DNA of 64,000 nucleotides, taken from the NCBI GenBank assembly GCA_014651175.1, contig BMWJ01000004.1, positions 186,001 to 250,000 of the forward strand, given 5' to 3'. The notes under the pieces are model-generated. The model did no database searches. It had not been told where the DNA came from and saw only the letters and a list, made by a program, of their open reading frames with translations. Positions within the stretch are counted from its first letter, which is position 1, and each line of letters opens with the position of its first letter. Position numbers and translations under genes: made by a program. Origin of the DNA: Streptomyces clavifer (GTDB lineage: Bacteria; Actinomycetota; Actinomycetes; Streptomycetales; Streptomycetaceae). Shown here one piece after another: positions 1 to 8,926 of the stretch.

Positions 1-1
1 C

Positions 2-799
2 TTCGAGGGGCTGGCCGGCGAATGCGACTGGATCGCCCTGCGCGAGCTGGTCCCCGCCGCAACGGTCGAGCTGACCCTGAAGGACGGGCTGCCGGAGGGC
101 GTGCCCTCCGTGAAGCTCGCGACCGTACTCCCGATGGCCTGGCCGGCGCTGCGCCGCGACGACGGTTCCGTCCTCCTCGCCCTGCAGAACGACACCTCGT
201 CCGGTGACCTCAGCCGCGACCTGGCGGACACCCTGCTGCGCGCGCTGGAGGCGGAGCCGGGTTCGCCGGTCGCCGCCCGCCGTGTACCCGCCGACGGCCC
301 CCGTCTGCAGGACGTCCTCGACCCCGGGGCCGTGTTCGAGCCGGTCGTGCACTCCGGGTTCGAGTTCTGGGTCCCGGACGCGGAGAACGCGTCGGCCGAG
401 GTGTCCGCCTCCCTGGAGCGCGCCAACGCGGCCGCGATCCCGACCACCCTGCTCTCCGGCGTGGACGCCGCCTACTGGTGCGAGACTCCGGAGAAGAACC
501 ACCTGCGCTGGGTCATGCCGCACCCCGAGGAGCAGCTCCTCGACGCACTCGCCCGACTGCACGCGGCGGGCGCCTCCTCGCTCGGTGAGGACACCCGCCT
601 GGTCGGTTCCTTCCGGGCACACGGGCTGATGGTCCCGGTCTGGGACCTGCCGAGCACGATGGGCGCCGAGGAGTGCGAGAAGCCCGCGGCGCAGTTCGCG
701 GAGGCGCTTGCCGGGGCACTCGCCTCGGACGCCCCCCTCACCGGCGAGGAGCGCAGGGCGCGCGGCGGGCTCACCAACCGTCAGGTCACCCTCAGCTGA
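2..799 (+). CDS. DUF5926 family protein, 3' part only
   Basis: The reading frame is open from the first bases of the window to the TGA at 797-799, so the gene starts upstream. About 265 C-terminal residues are visible, and the sequence matches what I know of the streptomycete DUF5926 family. Full-length members carry an N-terminal SEC-C zinc motif, which would lie outside the window. Recognisable stretches include FEGLAGECDW near the left edge, WCETPEKNHLRWVMPHPEE in the middle and GGLTNRQVTLS at the end. The function is unknown. Soluble; no membrane segment or signal peptide is visible in this part. Confidence 0.85.
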   Translation, partial: FEGLAGECDWIALRELVPAATVELTLKDGLPEGVPSVKLATVLPMAWPALRRDDGSVLLALQNDTSSGDLSRDLADTLLRALEAEPGSPVAARRVPADGPRLQDVLDPGAVFEPVVHSGFEFWVPDAENASAEVSASLERANAAAIPTTLLSGVDAAYWCETPEKNHLRWVMPHPEEQLLDALARLHAAGASSLGEDTRLVGSFRAHGLMVPVWDLPSTMGAEECEKPAAQFAEALAGALASDAPLTGEERRARGGLTNRQVTLS

Positions 800-1418
800 C
801 GGTGACGACAGTCCGGACGGATGCGGTGACTCCTGTCACAGCTCCCCGTACTCGTCGGTAAATCCCTGTCCGAATAGGCGAGATCGAATTTGCTAACGGC
901 AGATCTCTTGTTACCGTTCTGAAAGCCCGGTCGCTGGTGCATCCCCCGTCGCCAGCGATCGGGCGTCCTCGTTTCCGGGCACGGACGGCCGGGGCGCACG
1001 CCGGAGCACACACGGACCGGCGCACCTGCGGCACCGGCCCCTTCCGCTTCTGCCCTCCGCACCCGTCGACCGGCCCTCGCGACAGGTCCGTGCTCCGGGT
1101 GGGTTCTGCACGCGGGGTGAGTCGCGGTCCACGCCGTGGCGTCCGCCGGCGGCGTGCGCCCCGGACCGCGTTCGTCCGCGAGGGACGGGCCGTTCGCTTT
1201 CGGACAGAAGTACGAGTCCTTGGCGGAACACCGGGCATGACGCGTCGGCACCACGGGATACACGCGCGGCAGCATCCACGCACCCGTGCCATCGGCCCGT
1301 GAAGCAGAACTCGGGCGGACCCACACCCCGAGGGTGAGCCGCCCGACGTTTCCGCGCCTGCCGTTTCCGCGCCCGCCGCTTCCACCCACGCCGTTGCGTC
1401 GGTGGCGGCGTCCAGGGT
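800..1418. other. Intergenic stretch without a convincing gene
   Basis: About 620 bases lie between the DUF5926 gene and the converging primase/polymerase-like gene. Positions 855-925 are clearly less GC-rich than the surroundings and could be promoter or leader DNA, but no gene starts downstream on the plus strand. Overlapping open frames exist on both strands, yet their arginine/proline/glycine-rich composition is that of GC-driven shadows. No tRNA, riboswitch or repeat was recognised. Confidence 0.5.
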
Positions 1419-2102
1419 TCAGTAGGTGAGCCGGCTTCCGCCGTCCGGAGCGCTGTTGCTCGCCTCGACCAGTGCGTCCAGGACCGCTTCCACGTCCGGG
1501 AGCCAGGGTGCGGCCGGCCCGGCCGCCGGTGCCCGTTCCCAGCGCACCTGCCCCGTACCCACCTCGGACGGAGGCAGGACGAGATAGCCGCCCTCGCCGT
1601 GGAACCGCAGCGAGCTGGGCACCCGGTCCTTCGCGTGCAGCAGCTCTCCGAGCCGTTCCAGGGTGTACGGGGCCACCAGCAGCGACCACCGGGTAGGGGT
1701 CGCCACCACGGGACCGAGGCGCAGTCCCATACCGTCGAGCGCGGCCAGCGCCCGGGCGCCCGCCACGGCCGGCAGGCTCAGCGCGCAGGGCGCCTGATCA
1801 CCCGTCGCCAGCATGACGGGGGCGGCGGGCCGGTTGGTCCACCACCAGCGCACCATGCGCGCATCGGTGGTCGCCGCCAGGAGTCCGGGATCGAAGGGAT
1901 GTGCGCCGGGGACGGCGCACTCGGGATCGGGGCAGGCACAGCCGCGGCCGCGTTCGCCGCGCGCACCCGCCGCGGCCAGTCCCACTCCGGGGAGTACGGG
2001 CCACTGCCAGGCGGTGGCACAGGTCAGGGCCGCATCGAGCTGGGCGGAACCGCCCTTGCGTCGGAGCCGGTGCCTGCGTCGCCTTCCGAGGATCTCGCGC
2101 AT
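1419..2102 (-). CDS. Bifunctional DNA primase/polymerase-fold protein (Prim-Pol N-terminal type), probably non-catalytic
   Basis: A 227-residue protein. The start at 2102 is chosen because GGAAAGGAA lies 9-10 bases upstream, while the more upstream ATGs lack a site. It begins with a very basic segment (MREILGRRRRHRLRRKGG) and then has the ALTCATAWQWPVLPGV and CACPDPECAVPGAHPFD segments typical of the actinobacterial family annotated as bifunctional DNA primase/polymerase N-terminal. I do not see the acidic DxD/DxE catalytic pair expected of an active primase, so a DNA-binding or regulatory role is at least as likely. It stands alone, convergent with the DUF5926 gene. Confidence 0.75.
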   Translation of the reverse strand: MREILGRRRRHRLRRKGGSAQLDAALTCATAWQWPVLPGVGLAAAGARGERGRGCACPDPECAVPGAHPFDPGLLAATTDARMVRWWWTNRPAAPVMLATGDQAPCALSLPAVAGARALAALDGMGLRLGPVVATPTRWSLLVAPYTLERLGELLHAKDRVPSSLRFHGEGGYLVLPPSEVGTGQVRWERAPAAGPAAPWLPDVEAVLDALVEASNSAPDGGSRLTY

Positions 2103-2704
2103 GAGCGCTCGTTCCTTTCCGTTGAACGCCGAGGTCCACATCACAGACGTGTTCGTTACACCACGTGTGCGTCTCTTCGCCGCGCGTGCGTGCTCATCGG
2201 GTCTGCGGTACGGACGAGTAGTCGGTGCCGAGCGTGAGCCGAGCAGTGTGGGACCGAACAGAGTGGAGCTGAGCCGAATGGAGTTGAACCGAACCGAGTC
2301 CGGTCAGAACATCGCGCGGGCGGCATGCGCGGCGCGCTTGCCTTCCCTGGTGCACACCCCGTCACTCGGGGTGGAGGTGCGGCCGTCACGAGTGAGGACG
2401 CCCGGGCTCACTGTCGGGTTCCGGGGCGATCACAACCGCCCCTGGCCATCCACGATTACGTACCCAGCATGCCCGGAATGACGCTCCCTCCGGCACTTCA
2501 CCCCGAGGTAGCTCCCTGTCGAGCACACCCAGTCGACCGCAAATAGCCGCACGGGGGTGCATTTTCTGGCCAAGTTAGCAGTCTCGTGGACACCATAAAT
2601 ACCGTCGGGACAATGCTGGACATCAGCTTACTTGTGCGTGTAGATGTGGGTGCGTGTACACGTGGATGCGCTGATAGCGACGCAGAACGAGATGGGGGTT
2701 TGCG
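2103..2704. other. Intergenic region with degenerate repeats
   Basis: The region separates the divergent primase-like and phosphatase genes, so it must hold both promoters. It contains an imperfect tandem pattern of GAGCCGAA/GGAGTTGAACCGAA-like words at 2226-2310. It also contains a GT-rich stretch with two copies of GTGCGTGTA at about 2633-2662. No gene was recognised. Confidence 0.5.
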
Positions 2705-2749
2705 ATGCTATTCAATGAGATGCACCAGCTGGAAAGCCCGCAGCCATGA
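2705..2749 (+). CDS. Possible 14-residue leader peptide
   Basis: ATG at 2705 opens a 14-codon frame (MLFNEMHQLESPQP). Its TGA overlaps the ATG of the downstream phosphatase as ATGA at 2746-2749. A purine-rich GATGGGGG lies about 6 bases upstream. The overlap is the geometry expected of translational coupling. The evidence is positional only; a chance ORF of this length is quite possible. Confidence 0.3.
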   Translation: MLFNEMHQLESPQP

Positions 2750-4113
2750 GCGCCCCACACCTGCCGAAAGTGGCTGGAATCGATCCCATGGTTCCCGTTT
2801 CAACGCACACTGCCGCGCCTCTGAGGGCTGTGCCCGCCGCGCCGGGAGCGTTCCTCCAGGACCGGCTGGCGGGCTGGGTCTCCGACCTCACCACGTTGCA
2901 CGAACTCACCGAGCGACTTGCCGCGACCCGCACCCTCGACAGCGCCCTGCACGAGACCCTGGGGGCCGGGGCCGCTCTGGTCGGAGCCCGCCGCGGACTC
3001 CTCGTGCTCGACCCGGCCGACGGGGCCGGGCCCTCCCGGACCATCGGCCTCGGGCTCGCCCACGCGGAACTCGGGCACATCGAGACCGTGCCGCGCAGCG
3101 CCACTCCCCACGGCCGGTTCCTCGACGGCCTCCCGGTCACCACCGGGCCACTGGCCAGCCCCGACATCCTCGGCGACCCCGGCCTGGATCCCCGCTGCCG
3201 CGAAGTCGCCACCGGACTCGGCTACGCCGCCAGTTACGCACTTCCCCTCGCCACCGAAGCCGACGGCCGGCTGGGCGTGGCGGTCTGGCTGTACGACGAA
3301 CCGGCCGAGCCACTGGAACGGCAGTGCCATCTGGCCGGCCTGTACACCCGCTACGCCACGGCGCACCTGTCCCGGCTGCTGGAACTGGAACGCACCAGGG
3401 CCGACGCCGCCGTCATCGCCGAGGAGCTCCTCCCCAGCGTGCTGCCCCGGGTGCCCGGAGTGCGGCTCGCCGCCCGCCATCGGACCACCCCCACGGGCGG
3501 CGGCGACTGGTACGACGCGCTGCCCCTCCCGGACCGTGCGCTCGGCCTGGCAGTCGGCTCGGTCGGCGGTCGCGGCCCACGCGCCCTCGCCGCCATGGGC
3601 CGGCTCCGCGCCGGACTGCGGGCCTACGCCGTCATGGAGGGCGAGGACCCCGTCGCCGTGCTCTCCGATCTCGAACTGCTGGTGACGCTGACCGAACCGG
3701 CCGGCGCGGCCACCGCGCTCTACGCCTACTGCGAACCCGACCGCCGTTCGGTCCTGTTCGCCGGGGCCGGGCACACCCCTCCGCTGGTGACCGGCGACCG
3801 GCGCACCGAGTTCGTGGAGACGACGCTCTCCGCCCCGCTGGGCATGCTCTCCTGCTGGGAGGCACCGAGCGTGGAGTTCTCCCCCGGCCCCGGCGAGACC
3901 GTGCTGTTCTACACGGACGGGCTGCTGCGTCGCACCGGCGACTCCATGGACCGGGCGTTCGCACGGCTGCACGCGGCGGCGGCGGCTGTGCCGAGAGCCC
4001 TGCGCCAGGACCCCGGAGCCGTGGCGGACCACGTCCTGCGGACGGTCCTGCCCGGCGGACCGACGAGCGACAGCACCGAGGACGTGGTGATTCTGGCCGC
4101 GCGCTTCGACTGA
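2746..4113 (+). CDS. SpoIIE-family PP2C-type phosphatase with N-terminal GAF-like domain
   Basis: A 455-residue soluble protein. Residues about 50-215 look like a GAF sensor (LATRTLDSALHETLG onwards), and about 220-455 are a SpoIIE/PP2C phosphatase domain. Visible motifs are GGGDWYDA (251-257), AGHTPPL (341-347), FYTDGLLRR (388-396) and TEDVVILAAR (444-453). These proteins usually dephosphorylate anti-sigma-factor antagonists. The second metal-binding motif, normally GDVxGHG, reads GSVGGRG (271-277), so the Asp and His are both lost and activity may be weak or absent. The start is overlapped by a 14-codon ORF. A RsbW-like ATPase gene lies 1.6 kb downstream on the other strand, but the two are not an operon. 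Confidence 0.9.
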   Translation: MSAPHLPKVAGIDPMVPVSTHTAAPLRAVPAAPGAFLQDRLAGWVSDLTTLHELTERLAATRTLDSALHETLGAGAALVGARRGLLVLDPADGAGPSRTIGLGLAHAELGHIETVPRSATPHGRFLDGLPVTTGPLASPDILGDPGLDPRCREVATGLGYAASYALPLATEADGRLGVAVWLYDEPAEPLERQCHLAGLYTRYATAHLSRLLELERTRADAAVIAEELLPSVLPRVPGVRLAARHRTTPTGGGDWYDALPLPDRALGLAVGSVGGRGPRALAAMGRLRAGLRAYAVMEGEDPVAVLSDLELLVTLTEPAGAATALYAYCEPDRRSVLFAGAGHTPPLVTGDRRTEFVETTLSAPLGMLSCWEAPSVEFSPGPGETVLFYTDGLLRRTGDSMDRAFARLHAAAAAVPRALRQDPGAVADHVLRTVLPGGPTSDSTEDVVILAARFD

Positions 4114-4212
4114 CGGCCGCCCCGGACCTGTAAGAGGTCTTCCGACCCTGGGCCCCCTTCCGTACGCCCGTACGATGGAGGGGGTCCAGTGTCGTATAAG
4201 GAGAGACAAATC

Positions 4213-5676
4213 GTGTCTGAGGAGCTCACCCCGGAGACCCCGGAAGCCACCGAAGCAGAGCCGGTCAAGCAGCGGAAGAACGGCCTGTACCCGGGCATTT
4301 CCGATGAGCTCGCCGAGAGCATGAAGTCCGGCTGGGCCGACACCACGCTGCACGGTCTGGAGCCGATCGCCCAGGCCGAGCACACCGCCGCCCGCCGAGC
4401 CGCGCTCTCCGCGCGCTTCCCCGGTGAGCGGCTCGTCGTCCCGGCGGGCAACCTGAAGACCCGTTCCAACGACACCGAGTACGCCTTCCGCCCCTCCACC
4501 GAGTACGCCTACCTCACCGGCGACCGCACCCAGGACGGCGTCCTGGTACTCGAACCGACGGGCGCCGGTCACGACGCGACCGTGTACCTGCTGCCCCGTT
4601 CCGACCGCGCGAACGGCGAGTTCTGGCTCGACGGCCAGGGCGAGCTCTGGGTCGGCCGCCGCAGCTCCCTCGGCGAGGCCGAACAGCTGCTGGGCATCCC
4701 GGCGAAGGACGTCCGTGAACTCCCGGCCGCCCTCACCGAGGCCACCGGCCCGGTGCGCAACGTCCGCGGTCACGACGCGGGCATCGAAGCGGCCCTGACC
4801 GACAAGGTCACCGCGGAGCGCGACGAGGAACTGCGCGTCTTCCTCTCCGAGGCCCGTGTGGTCAAGGACGCCTTCGAGATCGCCGAGCTGAAGAAGGCCT
4901 GCGACGCCACTGCCCGCGGCTTCGAGGACGTCGTGAAGGTCCTCGACAAGGCCGAGGCCACGAGCGAGCGCTACATCGAGGGCACCTTCTTCCTGCGCGC
5001 CCGGGTCGACGGCAACGACATCGGCTACGGGTCGATCTGCGCCGCCGGCGCGCACGCCACGACACTGCACTGGGTCCGCAACGACGGTGCGGTCCGCGCG
5101 GGCGACCTCCTGCTGCTCGACGCGGGCGTGGAGACCGACGAGCTCTACACCGCCGACGTGACCCGGACGCTCCCGATCAACGGCTCGTTCACCCCGCTCC
5201 AGCGGAAGATCTACGACGCGGTGTACGAGGCCCAGGAGGCGGGCATCGCCGCCGTGAAGCCGGGCGCCGCCTTCCGCGACTTCCACGACGCGGCGCAGCG
5301 CGTGCTCGCCGAGAAGCTCGTCGAGTGGGGCCTGCTGGGCGACCTGTCCGTGGAGAAGGTCCTGGAGCTGGGTCTGCAGCGCCGCTGGACCCTGCACGGC
5401 ACCGGCCACATGCTCGGCATGGACGTCCACGACTGTGCGGCGGCCCGCACCGAGTCGTACGTCGACGGCATCCTGGAGCCGGGGGTGTGCCTCACCGTCG
5501 AACCCGGGCTGTACTTCCAGGCCGACGACCTGACCGTGCCCGAGGAGTACCGGGGCATCGGCGTGCGCATCGAGGACGACATCCTGGTCACCGAGGACGG
5601 CAACCGGAACCTCTCCGACACCCTGCCGCGCCGGTCCGACGAGGTCGAGGCGTGGATGGCCCGGCTCAAGGGCTGA
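4213..5676 (+). CDS. pepP: Xaa-Pro aminopeptidase (aminopeptidase P)
   Basis: A 487-residue cytosolic metallopeptidase that releases the N-terminal residue ahead of proline. The GTG at 4213 is preferred because AAGGAGAG lies 5-8 bases before it; the in-frame GTG at 4189 has no such site. The N-terminal aminopeptidase P domain (RFPGERLVVPAGN, about residues 70-85) is followed by the pita-bread fold. Its five metal ligands are visible in LLLDAGVETDELYTADVTR (two Asp), HGTGHMLGMDVHD (His), CLTVEPGLYF (Glu) and GVRIEDDILVTEDG (Glu). The length is normal for the family. The gene ends into a strong hairpin at 5721-5760. Confidence 0.95.
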   Translation: MSEELTPETPEATEAEPVKQRKNGLYPGISDELAESMKSGWADTTLHGLEPIAQAEHTAARRAALSARFPGERLVVPAGNLKTRSNDTEYAFRPSTEYAYLTGDRTQDGVLVLEPTGAGHDATVYLLPRSDRANGEFWLDGQGELWVGRRSSLGEAEQLLGIPAKDVRELPAALTEATGPVRNVRGHDAGIEAALTDKVTAERDEELRVFLSEARVVKDAFEIAELKKACDATARGFEDVVKVLDKAEATSERYIEGTFFLRARVDGNDIGYGSICAAGAHATTLHWVRNDGAVRAGDLLLLDAGVETDELYTADVTRTLPINGSFTPLQRKIYDAVYEAQEAGIAAVKPGAAFRDFHDAAQRVLAEKLVEWGLLGDLSVEKVLELGLQRRWTLHGTGHMLGMDVHDCAAARTESYVDGILEPGVCLTVEPGLYFQADDLTVPEEYRGIGVRIEDDILVTEDGNRNLSDTLPRRSDEVEAWMARLKG

Positions 5677-5720
5677 AGCCGCTGACGCGGCCGATGCGCA
5701 CGGCCGCGCCGTGAACGCCG

Positions 5721-5760
5721 GAGGGCGCGCTGCTCAGGACACCATGAGCAGCGCGCCCTC
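5721..5760. terminator. Bidirectional hairpin between converging genes
   Basis: A perfect 16-bp stem (5721-5736 with 5745-5760) and an 8-base loop. It sits after the aminopeptidase gene on the plus strand. It also contains the last codons and the stop of the minus-strand ATPase gene, so it can end both transcripts. There is no long T run, as is usual in Streptomyces. Confidence 0.75.
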
Positions 5761-6330
5761 CCGCCATTTCAGGACCTTGTCGAAGCTGACCACCGCGCCC
5801 CGGCCCGGGCGGTTGCCGAAGTGGACATGGTCGGCGAGCTCCTCGATCAGCCCGAGTCCCCGGCCGCTCTCCGCCATGGCGGAGAGATGTCCCGCGGCTC
5901 CGCCGCCGCCGCCCGCGTGCGCGGACGGCGTACGGACCATCGGCTGCTGCGGTTCCGACGGATTCCCGTGGGATGGATGTGCTGCGGTGCGAAGCTTGCG
6001 CCGTGCGGGGAAACCGGGCCCCGAGTCGGCGACTTCGATACGGCACTTCTCGCCGTCCAGATAAGCGGTGACCCGGTACTGGCCGCAGTCACCCCCGGTC
6101 GGCGGGTACTCGGCGCGGCCGGGGCCGACGACGTCACCGGCGGCCTCCGCGTCCCCCGGCGCCCCGCCGTGTTCGACGGCGTTCGCACAGGCTTCGCTGA
6201 GGGCGACGGAGAGGTCGTAGGAGATGTCGGGATCGACCCCCGCGGTCTCCATGGTGCCGAGCAGAAAACGACGGGCGAGCGGAACGCTCGCAGCTTCGCG
6301 CCGCAAATGGAGTGACCACCACATGCTCAT
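5734..6330 (-). CDS. RsbW-like ATP-binding protein (HATPase_c, putative anti-sigma or regulatory kinase)
   Basis: A 198-residue protein of the serine-kinase/anti-sigma type common in Streptomyces. The ATP-binding boxes are ALSEACANAVEHG (N box), CRIEVADSGPGFP (G1) and ESGRGLGLIEELADHV (G2). The start at 6330 is preferred because CAGGAGG lies 7 bases upstream; longer frames have no site. A long Gly/Ala-rich insert separates the G1 and G2 boxes. No sigma factor or STAS antagonist gene is adjacent, so the partner is unknown. The 3' end is embedded in the hairpin shared with the aminopeptidase gene. Confidence 0.9.
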   Translation of the reverse strand: MSMWWSLHLRREAASVPLARRFLLGTMETAGVDPDISYDLSVALSEACANAVEHGGAPGDAEAAGDVVGPGRAEYPPTGGDCGQYRVTAYLDGEKCRIEVADSGPGFPARRKLRTAAHPSHGNPSEPQQPMVRTPSAHAGGGGGAAGHLSAMAESGRGLGLIEELADHVHFGNRPGRGAVVSFDKVLKWREGALLMVS

Positions 6331-6579
6331 GCTCCAGCCTCCTGGCTGCGGCTCGACATACCGATACGTATTGCCGCGCACAGCGGTTCGTAAGCACGGA
6401 TTCGCTGTGACAGCGCGCATTCGGCGGAGGCGAATGTTCCGCATACCGGTGCGTTCCCGGCCCCCGGCCGGGTCGCGGAGCACCCCCGAACAGGCGCAAC
6501 ACCCCCCGATGGGGACGGATGCCGACCTTCCGGACCTGCCGTACGGGAGCCGGGGTCGCAGTGCGATGATGACCCGGCC

Positions 6580-7386
6580 ATGTCTATGCCTGTCACACGC
6601 GCCGGAGCCGGTCTGCGGCTCCTGAGGACCGCGGTGTTCGCCGCGGTCTGCGTCGTGCTGGCCGCGTCAGGACACGCGTTCGCCTCCGGTGCGGCGGTGC
6701 CCGGATGGACCGTCCTCGCCGGCTTCCTCGGGGTCTTCGGCGTCGCGGTGGCCCTCGCCGGGCGCGAACGTACGCTCCTCTCGATCACCGCCGCCCTGGC
6801 CGCCGGACAGATCGTCCTGCACGCCGTGTTCGGACTGGGGCGTCACACGGCCGGCACCGGGGCCGCTTCCGGGGACGACTCGCTGATCCGGTTCGCCGCC
6901 GGACTGGTCTGCGGTGCGGGTCCGGCACAGCTGAGCGCCGGTGAGGCCCATCGCATCGTCACCACCGCGGGCATCGATCCCACGACTGTGACGGGCGGGC
7001 ACCCGCACCTCGCCGCCGGAGCGGCCGCGGGCACGGCCGACGCCTTCGCGCCGGCCGCCCTCCTGCCGAGCCTGCCCATGTTCCTCGGACACCTCCTGGC
7101 CGCGCTCGCCACCGGCTGGCTGCTCCGCCGCGGCGAGATCGCGCTCTTCCGACTGGCCGGACTGTCCGCGTACGGCGGCCGCCAGCTCGTGGCCGGGGCC
7201 CGGCTGCGGTCCCTGCGGGCCGCCATGGCCCTCGTACGCGCACTCCGTGCGGGTCTGCCCGGGCGTCCCGCCCGGCCCCGGCCGATCCGTACCGCCGCGC
7301 ACGATCCGGTGCCCACCCCCGGGATTCCTCTGCAGCACATGGTGATCAGGCGCGGGCCTCCGCCCGTATACGTACGCGCAGCCTGA
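6580..7386 (+). CDS. Hypothetical multi-spanning membrane protein at the head of the copper gene set
   Basis: A 268-residue protein of no named family that I recognise. It has about four hydrophobic segments (residues 14-36, 40-58, 64-84 and about 165-185), a central extracytoplasmic-looking region containing GGHPHLAAGAAAGTADAF, and a basic C-terminal tail. It is followed after 105 bases by a YcnI-type gene and then by Sco, ECuC, CopCD and DtpA on the same strand. Context therefore suggests a role in copper handling, with the scattered His residues (GGHPHL, GHLL) possible ligands; this is inference from position only. Confidence 0.8.
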   Translation: MSMPVTRAGAGLRLLRTAVFAAVCVVLAASGHAFASGAAVPGWTVLAGFLGVFGVAVALAGRERTLLSITAALAAGQIVLHAVFGLGRHTAGTGAASGDDSLIRFAAGLVCGAGPAQLSAGEAHRIVTTAGIDPTTVTGGHPHLAAGAAAGTADAFAPAALLPSLPMFLGHLLAALATGWLLRRGEIALFRLAGLSAYGGRQLVAGARLRSLRAAMALVRALRAGLPGRPARPRPIRTAAHDPVPTPGIPLQHMVIRRGPPPVYVRAA

Positions 7387-7491
7387 CGCGACCCCCTCCG
7401 CCGGAACCGGCGACCGGGGCGGTCGCGATGCCGTCGCGCACCCGCGCGCCGGACCACCGTTCCTCTCGTTCCCTGTGGAGTGATCCCTGCC

Positions 7492-8226
7492 ATGAACGTT
7501 TCGCGTATCGCCATCGCGGGCGGCGTCGCCGCGTCCACCGTACTGCTGCTCGCCGGTCCCGCCGCCGCCCACGTCAGCGTGCAGCCGCAGGGCGAGGCCG
7601 CCAAGGGCGGCTACGCCACCATCAACTTCAAGGTCCCCAACGAGCGCGACGACGCGTCGACCACGAAGCTCGAGGTCAACTTCCCGACCGATCACCCGCT
7701 GGCCTCCGTCAGCCCGCAGGCGATCCCCGGCTGGAAGATCGAGGTCACCCGGAGCAAGCTGGCCAAGCCGCTCGAGGTGCACGGGAAGAAGATCAACGAG
7801 GCCGTCTCCAAGGTCACCTGGACCACCGACGGCAGCGGCATCGAGCCCGGCTACTTCCAGCAGTTCCCGCTCTCGGTCGGACAGCTTCCCGAGGACGCCG
7901 ACCAGCTGGTCTTCAAGGCCCTGCAGACGTACAGCAACAAGGAAGTCGTCCGCTGGATCGAGGAGCCCGTCGAGGGCGGCGAAGAGCCCGCGAGCCCGGC
8001 TCCCGTCCTCAAGCTGACCGCGGCGACGGCCGACGCCCACGGCGCTGCCGCGGACGACAAGGGCAGCGGGACGGACCACGCCGAGAAGACCGAGGCGTCC
8101 TCGGAGACCGTGGCCTCGTCGAGCAGCAGCGACAGCACCGCACGCGTCCTGGGCGTCGTCGGCATCGTGATCGGCGTCGCGGGCGTCGCGTTCGGCGTCC
8201 TCGCCGGACGTCGCCGCAGCGCCTGA
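7492..8226 (+). CDS. YcnI-like copper-binding protein (DUF1775)
   Basis: A 244-residue exported protein anchored to the membrane. A signal peptide (LLLLAGPAAA) would be cleaved to leave an N-terminal His (HVSVQPQG), the hallmark of the YcnI fold, in which this His helps bind copper. The DUF1775 domain covers about residues 26-170 (YATINFKVPNERDD, PGWKIEVTR, QFPLSVGQLP). It is followed by a low-complexity linker and a C-terminal helix (LGVVGIVIGVAGVAFGVL) ending in RRRS. The ATG at 7492 follows GTGGAG by about 10 bases. Its place just upstream of Sco and ECuC fits a periplasm-side copper chaperone. Confidence 0.92.
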   Translation: MNVSRIAIAGGVAASTVLLLAGPAAAHVSVQPQGEAAKGGYATINFKVPNERDDASTTKLEVNFPTDHPLASVSPQAIPGWKIEVTRSKLAKPLEVHGKKINEAVSKVTWTTDGSGIEPGYFQQFPLSVGQLPEDADQLVFKALQTYSNKEVVRWIEEPVEGGEEPASPAPVLKLTAATADAHGAAADDKGSGTDHAEKTEASSETVASSSSSDSTARVLGVVGIVIGVAGVAFGVLAGRRRSA

Positions 8227-8272
8227 CCCCACGGCTCCACCACCCGCACCACAGACCAGGAATCAGCTCTCC

Positions 8273-8926
8273 ATGCGCAACAAGAAGAGGGTGCTGGCCG
8301 TGGCGTTCGCCGCCGCGGCAGCACTGACCCTGTCGGCATGCGGCAGCGACACCTCCACGGACACGTCGGTCGCCGACGTGTCCGTGGAGACCGAGTCCAA
8401 GCCCGCGACCGTGCTCGACCAGCCGTTCACGAAGCCCGACCTCGTACTCACCGACACGAACGGCAAGCCCTACGACTTCCGCGAGAGGACCAAGGGCAAG
8501 CCGACACTCATCTACTTCGGCTACACCAACTGTCCGGACGTGTGCCCGCTGACCATGAGCAACATCGCGCTCGCCAAGAGGGCCCTGCCGAAGGCCGACC
8601 AGGACAAGCTCCAGGTCGTCTTCGTCACGACCGACCCCGAGCGGGACACCCCGGCGTCCCTGGGCAGCTGGCTCAAGGCCCAGGACCCCGAATTCACCGG
8701 CCTCACCGGCGACTTCCCGACCATCCAGGCGGGTGCGCGGCAGATCGGCATCGGCATCGACGCGCCGAAGAAGGAGAAGGACGGCACGGTCGTCTCGATG
8801 CACGGCGCGCAGGTCATCGCGTTCTCCCCGAAGACCGACAAGGGGTACGTGCTGTACAGCGAGGACACGACGGCCGAGGACTACACCAAGGACCTCCCCA
8901 AGATCCTCGAGGGGAAGAACCCGTGA
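8273..8926 (+). CDS. sco: Sco/SenC family copper metallochaperone lipoprotein
   Basis: A 217-residue lipoprotein with lipobox LSACGS. The thioredoxin-like fold carries the copper-binding CxxxC in YTNCPDVCPLT, and a downstream His in VVSMHGAQVIAFSP completes the usual Cys-Cys-His site. Sco proteins deliver copper to the CuA site of cytochrome oxidase. In Streptomyces lividans, Sco also supports development through extracellular copper enzymes. Its TGA overlaps the GTG of the next gene (GTGA at 8923-8926), which indicates translational coupling with the ECuC chaperone. Confidence 0.95.
   Translation: MRNKKRVLAVAFAAAAALTLSACGSDTSTDTSVADVSVETESKPATVLDQPFTKPDLVLTDTNGKPYDFRERTKGKPTLIYFGYTNCPDVCPLTMSNIALAKRALPKADQDKLQVVFVTTDPERDTPASLGSWLKAQDPEFTGLTGDFPTIQAGARQIGIGIDAPKKEKDGTVVSMHGAQVIAFSPKTDKGYVLYSEDTTAEDYTKDLPKILEGKNP

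Noticed and set aside
2800-5430. 876-residue minus-strand open frame
   Set aside because: It lies antisense to the phosphatase and aminopeptidase genes, whose domains are clear; its composition is that of a GC-driven shadow.
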